A stretch of DNA of 49,396 nt from Burkholderiales bacterium. GTDB lineage: Bacteria > Pseudomonadota > Gammaproteobacteria > Burkholderiales > SG8-41. Location of the stretch: positions 1-49,396 of the forward strand of contig JALHND010000006.1 of the NCBI GenBank assembly GCA_022843705.1, written 5' to 3'. Within the stretch, counting starts at the first letter, position 1, and each line of letters opens with the position of its first letter. Made by a program: the position numbers and the translations under genes. The notes under the pieces are model-generated. The model saw nothing but the letters and a program-made list of their open reading frames with translations. It made no database searches and was not told the DNA's origin. This document shows positions 41,553-49,396 of this stretch, piece by piece.

Positions 41553-41951
41553 TCATGCTGCACGTGCCTTGCCGGTATCGGATTCCGTCAGCAGGCGCTG
41601 GCATTGGGTGGCGAAAAAATTGATCTCGTTGAGCATGATTTCGACGTCTTCCCGCTGCTGTTCGAGTTGTGCCCGGCGGCGCTCCAGCTTGACCGCAAAT
41701 TCTTCAAGTTGGCGGCGTTCATCGTTGGCGAGGTCGTACAATTGGAACAATTCGCGGATCTCGCTGAGGGAGAAGCCCAGCCGTTTGCCGCGCAGTGCGA
41801 GCTTCAGGCGGACGCGGTCGCGGTGGCTGTAGATGCGGTTGATGCCCTCGCGCGCCGGGGTCACCAGGCCCTGGTCTTCGTAGTGTCGCAGCGTACGGGT
41901 GGTGACGCCGAATTCCTGTGCCAGGTCGCTGATGGTGTAGGTTTTGCTCAT
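41553..41951 (-). CDS. liuR: MerR-family regulator of leucine/acyl-CoA degradation
   Basis: This 132-residue MerR-type regulator has the N-terminal winged HTH (TYTISDLAQEFGVTTRTLRHYE), the dimerisation helix (about 75-115) and no metal-binding cysteines. It therefore senses an organic effector rather than metal. Its genomic partners and two matching operators support LiuR, the regulator of branched-chain amino acid degradation genes. The ATG at 41951 is preferred to a TTG 12 bp upstream. Confidence 0.86.
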   Translation of the reverse strand: MSKTYTISDLAQEFGVTTRTLRHYEDQGLVTPAREGINRIYSHRDRVRLKLALRGKRLGFSLSEIRELFQLYDLANDERRQLEEFAVKLERRRAQLEQQREDVEIMLNEINFFATQCQRLLTESDTGKARAA

Positions 41952-42010
41952 TGTGCCCTGCAATAACGGCGGCTGAGGTGATTCGAAGAGAGCCTCACGG
42001 TATCATCGCC

Positions 42011-42026
42011 TTTACGTAAACGTCAA
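42011..42026. promoter_or_regulatory. LiuR-type operator, site 2
   Basis: TTTACGTAAACGTCAA is a close copy of site 1. On the minus strand it contains TTGACG, a good -35 for liuR itself, which suggests autoregulation. On the plus strand it lies 57 bp before the phaC start, so phaC may be affected as well. Confidence 0.72.
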
Positions 42027-42082
42027 ATATCATCAACTCACAACGGCGCCCGGGTTCCGGGATGCCAGGAAACAGGAATCCG

Positions 42083-43885
42083 ATGACTGCAAAAGAAAAA
42101 CCGGCGCAACAGGCGCCAGCCATGGACGCCGCGGAAATGGCCCGCCTGTATACGGATATCGCCCGCAAGAGCAGCGCCCTGGTCGCCCGCTACCTGGCGC
42201 GTGGCGCCAACGGCGTGCCGGCACTGAGTGACGAACTGGGCATAGCCCAGGCGTTTTTCGAGGCCTGGCAACGGCTGCTGGCCGATCCGCTGCGCATCGC
42301 CGAGATGCAGATGAAGCTGTGGCAGGACTACATGGCACTGTGGCAGAACTCGATGCTGCGCATGTTTGGCCAGGACGCCACGCCGGTGGTCCAGCCGCAC
42401 AAGGCGGACCGGCGCTTCCGCCACGAAGACTGGGAAAACAATTTCCTGTTCGACTATTTCAAGCAGTCGTACCTGATTGCCGCAAAACACCTGCACCAGT
42501 CGCTGGGCGGGGTCGCGGGCCTGGACGAGAAGACCGCGAAAAAAGTCGATTTCTACACCCGACAGTACATCGACGCGGTGTCGCCGACGAATTTCCTGCT
42601 GACCAATCCTGAAGCCTTGCGGGAAACCCTCAATTCCGGCGGGCAGAACCTGCTGAAGGGTCTGAACAACCTGCTCGAGGACATGGCGCGCGGCGAAGAC
42701 GGGCAGTTGCGGGTGCGCATGACCGACACCAGCGCATTCCGGCTGGGAGAGAACATCGCCACCACGCCCGGAAAGGTGGTGTTCCAGAACGAGATCATGC
42801 AGCTGATCCAGTACGCGCCGCTGACCGGCAAGGTGCATGCAACACCGCTGCTGATCATTCCGCCGTGGATCAACAAGTTCTACATCCTCGACCTGCGCGA
42901 GGGCAATTCCTTCGTGCGCTGGGCGGTGGAGCAGGGGCACACGGTGTTCGTGATTTCCTGGGTCAATCCGGGCGAGGCGCTTGCCCACAAGCGTTTTGAT
43001 GACTACCTCACCGAAGGCACGCTGGCCGCGCTCGATGTCGTGCGCGGCATCACCGGCGAACCTAAGGCCAACGTCATCGGTTATTGCCTCGGCGGCACGC
43101 TGCTCGCGGCGGCGCTGGCCTGGCTGGCCGCGAAGAATGAGGATCGCATCGCCAGCGCGACCTTCTTCGTGACCATGATTGATTTCGCGCGGCCGGGCGA
43201 ACTCGAGGTGTTCATCGACGAGCAGCAGGTTGCCGTGCTCGAGAAGAAGATGGAGGAGCGCGGTTATCTCGAGGGCTCCGAGATGGCAACCACCTTCAAC
43301 ATGCTGCGCGCCAACGACCTGATCTGGTCCTTCGTTGTCAGCAACTACCTGCTGGGCAAGGATCCCTTCCCCTTCGACCTGCTCTACTGGAACGGCGATT
43401 CGACGCGGATGCCGGCGGCAATGCACGGCTTCTACCTGCGCAACATGTACCTGAAGAACCTGCTGCGCGAACCCGGCGGCATCACGCTGGCGGGGGTGCC
43501 CATCGACGTCACGCAGGTGAAGACGCCGGCCTATTTCATCTCGACTGCCGAGGATCACATCGCGCCCTGGCAGTCGACCTATGCCGCGACCCGCCTGCTC
43601 GGCGGCCCGATCCGTTTCGTCCTCGGCGGCTCCGGCCACATCGCCGGCATCATCAACCCGCCGGCGGCCAACAAATACGGTTACTGGACCAACGAGGATC
43701 TGCCGCGCCGTGCCGATGACTGGCTCGCGGGCGCCACGCAGCAGGCGGGTTCCTGGTGGACGGACTGGGCGCGCTGGGTTGCGGATCATGCCGGCGCGCT
43801 TGTTCCGGCACGCCAGCCGGGTACACGCAAGTATCCCGCCCTCGAAGATGCCCCCGGATCCTATGTCCGGCAACGCATCGGGTGA
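42083..43885 (+). CDS. phaC: Class I poly(3-hydroxyalkanoate) polymerase
   Basis: PhaC polymerises (R)-3-hydroxyacyl-CoA into PHA granules. The 600-residue protein is typical class I. It has an N-terminal domain (about 1-180) and an alpha/beta-hydrolase domain with the lipase-like box GYCLGG (nucleophile Cys335). The Asp in AEDHIAPW and the His in GGSGHIAGI complete the triad. The ATG at 42083 starts MTAKEKPAQ; an upstream ATG at 42062 has weaker support. No phaA or phaB is present. A hydratase gene follows 25 bp later. Confidence 0.95.
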   Translation: MTAKEKPAQQAPAMDAAEMARLYTDIARKSSALVARYLARGANGVPALSDELGIAQAFFEAWQRLLADPLRIAEMQMKLWQDYMALWQNSMLRMFGQDATPVVQPHKADRRFRHEDWENNFLFDYFKQSYLIAAKHLHQSLGGVAGLDEKTAKKVDFYTRQYIDAVSPTNFLLTNPEALRETLNSGGQNLLKGLNNLLEDMARGEDGQLRVRMTDTSAFRLGENIATTPGKVVFQNEIMQLIQYAPLTGKVHATPLLIIPPWINKFYILDLREGNSFVRWAVEQGHTVFVISWVNPGEALAHKRFDDYLTEGTLAALDVVRGITGEPKANVIGYCLGGTLLAAALAWLAAKNEDRIASATFFVTMIDFARPGELEVFIDEQQVAVLEKKMEERGYLEGSEMATTFNMLRANDLIWSFVVSNYLLGKDPFPFDLLYWNGDSTRMPAAMHGFYLRNMYLKNLLREPGGITLAGVPIDVTQVKTPAYFISTAEDHIAPWQSTYAATRLLGGPIRFVLGGSGHIAGIINPPAANKYGYWTNEDLPRRADDWLAGATQQAGSWWTDWARWVADHAGALVPARQPGTRKYPALEDAPGSYVRQRIG

Positions 43886-43910
43886 TTTTGTCCATTTCGC
43901 GGGAGCCGTC

Positions 43911-44696
43911 ATGAATTTCCAGTATCTGCTGCTTGAACAACCCGAACCCGGGATTTACCTGCTGACCGTCAACCGGCCGCGTTCGCTCAATGCGCTGAAC
44001 GCAGCCACCCTGACTGAACTGGCGCAGGCCACCGCGGCCGTGGCCGCGGATCCGGCGGCACGCGTGCTGCTGTTGACCGGGGCCGGAGAAAAAGCCTTTG
44101 TCGCCGGCGCCGACATCAGCGAAATGCAGTCCCTGACTGCGGCCCAGGCCCAGGCGTTTTCGGAAGCCGGCATGCGCGTGATGCATGCGCTGGAGGCGCT
44201 GCCGGTGCCGGTGATTGCGCTGGTTCAGGGTTATGCGCTGGGCGGCGGCTGCGAACTGGCACTGGCCTGCGACTGGATCATCGCCGCCGATTCGGCGGTG
44301 TTTGGCCAGCCGGAAGTGAATCTCGGCATTCCGCCGGGTTTCGGCGGGACGCAGCGCCTGGCACGACGGGTCGGACGGGCACGGACGCTGGAACTGGTGA
44401 CGACTGCGCGCCAGGTCCGTGCCGGCGAGGCGCTGGCCATCGGGCTGGTCACCGAGGTGGTGCCTGCGGCCGCGTTGCGCGAAAGAGGGCTCGAACTCGC
44501 GCGCATGATCGCGGCCAAGGCGCCGGTTGCAGTACGCCTGGCGAAACAGGCCGTGCATCGCGGCCTGGACGTCGATCTGGGCAACGCCTGCGCGCAGGAG
44601 ACCGCGGCGTTTGCGCTGGCTTTTGCAACTGCCGACCAGCGCGAAGGCATGCGTGCCTTCCTCGAAAAACGCAGCGCAAAATTCAGCGGACAGTAG
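43911..44696 (+). CDS. Enoyl-CoA hydratase/isomerase family protein
   Basis: This 261-residue crotonase-fold protein has the oxyanion segments AGEKAFVAGADISEM and GYALGGGCELALACD. It also has the catalytic-type Glu in QPEVNLGIPPGFGGTQRLARRVG, the arrangement seen in short-chain enoyl-CoA hydratases. It hydrates trans-2-enoyl-CoA to 3-hydroxyacyl-CoA. Its place after phaC suggests a link between beta-oxidation and PHA supply, but this enzyme type makes the (S)-isomer, not the (R)-monomer PhaC uses. GGGAG precedes the ATG. Confidence 0.9.
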   Translation: MNFQYLLLEQPEPGIYLLTVNRPRSLNALNAATLTELAQATAAVAADPAARVLLLTGAGEKAFVAGADISEMQSLTAAQAQAFSEAGMRVMHALEALPVPVIALVQGYALGGGCELALACDWIIAADSAVFGQPEVNLGIPPGFGGTQRLARRVGRARTLELVTTARQVRAGEALAIGLVTEVVPAAALRERGLELARMIAAKAPVAVRLAKQAVHRGLDVDLGNACAQETAAFALAFATADQREGMRAFLEKRSAKFSGQ

Positions 44697-44761
44697 CGGT
44701 TGTCCGGCTGCAATCATGCTGCGCTGCATCAGCAGGTGTGCCGCAGATTCAGCACAGACGT

Positions 44762-44767
44762 TATAAT
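44762..44767 (+). promoter_or_regulatory. -10 element of the aceE-aceF promoter
   Basis: A perfect TATAAT lies 82 bp before the aceE start. No good -35 is seen at 16-18 bp, so an activator may be needed. Confidence 0.45.
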
Positions 44768-44849
44768 TATTCATCCCATCGTCGCAGCGATTCAGGCACC
44801 ATAAGTGCCGGAATTGTCGCGAAAAAAACCGCCCCAAAAAGGTATTGTC

Positions 44850-47522
<2,673 letters not shown>

Positions 47523-47535
47523 GCAAAGCGCAGCC

Positions 47536-48846
47536 ATGGCAAACGCAATCGAAGTCAAGGTGCCGGACATCGGCGATTTCAAGAACATCCCGGTGATCGA
47601 GGTGCTGGTCAAACCCGGCGATGCGGTGAAGGCCGAGGATCCGTTGGTGACGCTGGAGTCCGACAAGGCGACGATGGAAGTGCCGTCCCCTGCCGCCGGT
47701 GTCGTCAGGGACATCAAACTCAAGGTCGGCGACAAGGTGTCGGAAGGCATGCTGGTGCTGATGCTGGAGCCCGCGGGTGAAGCGCCGGCGAAGGCAGTCG
47801 CTCCCACGCCTGCAGCTGCTTCCGCGGCCCCGCCCCCGCCGAAAGCCGCACCGCAGCCAGTCGCCACGAAACCGGCTCCCGCCCCCGTACCCGTTCCGCC
47901 GGTATCTGCAGCCGTCGATGAATCTTCTTTCGGCAAGGCACATGCCAGCCCATCGGTGCGCCGTTTCGCGCGTGAACTGGGTGTCGACCTCGGTCGTGTC
48001 AGCGGCAGCGGGCCCAAGGGCCGCGTGCTGGTCGAGGACGTGCAGGCTCATGTCAAGGGAGAGTTGTCGCGGCCGCGCGGCGAAGCGGGCACAGGCGGTG
48101 GCCTGGGTTTCAACCTGCCGCCGCTGCAGCCGGTGGATTTCGCGAAGTTCGGCGCGGTGACGGAGCAGCCGCTGTCACGCATCAAGAAACTGTCCGGGGG
48201 TTTTCTCCATCGCAACTGGGTCAGCATTCCGCATGTCACCCAGCAGGACGAGGCCGACATCACCGAGCTGGAGGCCTTCCGCAAGGCGCAGGCCGACGAG
48301 GCGAAGAAAAACGGCATCAAGTTCACGATGCTCGGTTTCCTGATGAAAGCCTCGGTGGTCGCGCTGAAACAGTTCCCGCAATTCAATGCCTCGTTGTCCC
48401 CCGACGGCGAGAAGCTGATCCTGAAGAATTATTTCCACATCGGGGTCGCAGTCGATACGCCGAACGGGCTGGTGGTGCCGGTGATCCGCGATGTCGACAA
48501 GAAAGGCCTGCTCGAAATCGCGAGAGAACTGGGCGACGTCAGCGAACGCATGCGCGTGGGCAAGATCGCCCCAACCGACCTGCAGGGCGGCTGTTTCTCG
48601 ATTTCCAGCCTCGGTGGCATCGGCGGCACCTTCTTCACGCCGATCATCAACGCGCCGGAAGTGGCCATTCTGGGTGTCGGCAAGGCGGTGATGAAGCCGG
48701 TGTGGAACGGCCGGGAATTCGCGCCGCGGCTGATGCTGCCACTGTCGCTGTCCTACGATCACCGGGTCATCGACGGGGCGCTGGGGGCGCGTTTCAGCTC
48801 CTTCCTGGCCACCGTGCTGTCCGATATCAGGAGACTGGCGCTCTAG
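47536..48846 (+). CDS. aceF: Dihydrolipoyl acetyltransferase, pyruvate dehydrogenase E2
   Basis: This E2 transfers the acetyl group to CoA and forms the core of the complex. The 436-residue protein has one lipoyl domain with Lys44 (ESDKATMEVPS), an Ala/Pro-rich linker (about 80-133), a peripheral-subunit-binding domain (about 137-175, PSVRRFARELG) and the catalytic domain with His409 and Asp413 in YDHRVIDGA. Only one lipoyl domain is present, where E. coli has three. The lpd gene for E3 is not in the window. Confidence 0.96.
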   Translation: MANAIEVKVPDIGDFKNIPVIEVLVKPGDAVKAEDPLVTLESDKATMEVPSPAAGVVRDIKLKVGDKVSEGMLVLMLEPAGEAPAKAVAPTPAAASAAPPPPKAAPQPVATKPAPAPVPVPPVSAAVDESSFGKAHASPSVRRFARELGVDLGRVSGSGPKGRVLVEDVQAHVKGELSRPRGEAGTGGGLGFNLPPLQPVDFAKFGAVTEQPLSRIKKLSGGFLHRNWVSIPHVTQQDEADITELEAFRKAQADEAKKNGIKFTMLGFLMKASVVALKQFPQFNASLSPDGEKLILKNYFHIGVAVDTPNGLVVPVIRDVDKKGLLEIARELGDVSERMRVGKIAPTDLQGGCFSISSLGGIGGTFFTPIINAPEVAILGVGKAVMKPVWNGREFAPRLMLPLSLSYDHRVIDGALGARFSSFLATVLSDIRRLAL

Positions 48847-48854
48847 TGATGGTC

Positions 48855-48927
48855 GATGAGTGATGAACGCGGAACGGCGATGGATCGCATGAGGGGCTTG
48901 CCGGCCGTTCGTCGTTCATCGTTCATC
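48855..48927. repeat. Long imperfect inverted repeat between aceF and nadD
   Basis: The arms 48855-48878 and 48904-48927 pair at 20 of 24 positions around a 25-nt loop. Each arm contains tandem GATGAACG-like units. No T-run follows. The structure may be a REP-like element, an mRNA stabiliser or a divergent terminator. Confidence 0.55.
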
Positions 48928-48944
48928 GCTCCGCGCCGCCCCTG

Positions 48945-49396
48945 ATGTCCCCCATCGGCATCCTCGGCGGCACCTTCGATCCGATTCACTTCGGCCACCT
49001 GCGCCTGGCGCAGGAGGTGGCCGACCAGTTGCGGCTGGCCGAGGTGCGTTTCATCCCCAGCGGCACGCCGCCGCACCGCGCGATGCCCGCCACGCCGGCC
49101 GCCGACCGTCTGGCGATGGTCCGCCTGGCGGTTGCCGGCAACGCCTTGTTCACCGTCGATCCGCGTGAATCGGCGTCTGCGGCGCCCGGTTACACCGTCG
49201 ACACCCTGACCGCAGTACGCGCCGAGGTGGGTGCCGCGCAGTCCCTGGTGCTGATACTCGGCGCCGATGCCTTTCTCGATCTCGCGACCTGGAGCCGCTG
49301 GCATCAGTTGTTTGAATTGGCGCACATCGCCGTCGCCTATCGTCCGGGATTTCCGGTGGATACCTGGCAGTCGCGGATGCCGCAGCCGCTGGCCGC
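48945..49396 (+). CDS. nadD: Nicotinate-nucleotide adenylyltransferase, 5' part
   Basis: NadD adenylates nicotinate mononucleotide in NAD synthesis. The first 150 codons are in the window and the frame is still open at the end. The N-terminus has the nucleotidyltransferase motif GGTFDPIHFGHLRLA, then PSGTPPHR and GADAFLDLATWSRW, all as in bacterial NadD. About 60-70 residues are missing. The ATG at 48945 follows the inverted repeat with no clear Shine-Dalgarno. Confidence 0.95.
   Translation, partial: MSPIGILGGTFDPIHFGHLRLAQEVADQLRLAEVRFIPSGTPPHRAMPATPAADRLAMVRLAVAGNALFTVDPRESASAAPGYTVDTLTAVRAEVGAAQSLVLILGADAFLDLATWSRWHQLFELAHIAVAYRPGFPVDTWQSRMPQPLA

Overview
This is about 49 kb of GC-rich chromosome, close to 65% by eye, carrying core genes with almost no mobile DNA. 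The gene orders prfA-prmC-grxD, argH-algZ-algR-hemCDXY, cutA-dsbD-tlpA-aroQ-accB-accC-prmA and aceE-aceF are typical of Betaproteobacteria. A class I PHA synthase, an ornithine-lipid pair and a leucine-degradation regulator of LiuR type agree with that class. Genus cannot be fixed from the sequence alone. I see no insertion sequence, phage gene, CRISPR array or rRNA. One tRNA gene is present, tRNA-Arg(CCG).

Layout. 1-2279 (+): 3' end of prfA, prmC, a YkgJ-type Cys-cluster protein and grxD. 2323-9219: a sulfonate-type locus. It has a TauE/SafE exporter and a large FAD/Fe-S dehydrogenase on the minus strand, divergent from xsc (sulfoacetaldehyde acetyltransferase) and a LacI-family regulator on the plus strand. 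A LacI-type operator lies on the xsc promoter between them. 9245-17031: argH (-), then an AlgZ/AlgR two-component pair, a periplasmic thioredoxin-like gene (-) and hemC-hemD-hemX-hemY. 17043-21685: a 2Fe-2S flavoreductase (-), a YeeZ-like SDR, cutA, dsbD and a TlpA-like protein. A 342-bp gene-free, dyad-rich region follows. 22028-26837: aroQ, accB, accC, prmA, a DUF3426 zinc-ribbon protein and gcvH.

26955-32911 is rich in membrane-lipid genes: dgkA, a GT4 glycosyltransferase with a PAP2 phosphatase, mscL, a PfkB kinase, a SlyB-like lipoprotein, and olsB-olsA for ornithine lipid. A textbook Pho box precedes the glycosyltransferase-PAP2 pair. An 11-bp-phased Pho-like triple repeat precedes olsB. 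Together they suggest membrane lipid remodelling under phosphate limitation. 32886-38010: apaH, a cytochrome c5-type protein, tRNA-Arg, an FAD amine-oxidase-like protein, a GDSL lipoprotein and an MFS transporter. 38079-41951 (-): a leucine/acyl-CoA degradation operon (DsbA-like isomerase, liuC-like hydratase, HMG-CoA lyase, DUF1289, DUF2889) with its MerR regulator. 42083-49396 (+): phaC, a second enoyl-CoA hydratase, aceE, aceF and the 5' part of nadD.

The most unexplained structure is a 26-bp AT-rich element present six times between genes, at 379, 6181, 12950, 26410, 29147 and 38008. Its core AATAAAAWCAA is invariant, and two copies contain an exact IHF consensus. It could be a dispersed IHF-type site or a genome-specific motif. 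The strongest single regulatory inferences are the xsc operator/promoter, the Pho box and the two LiuR-type boxes.
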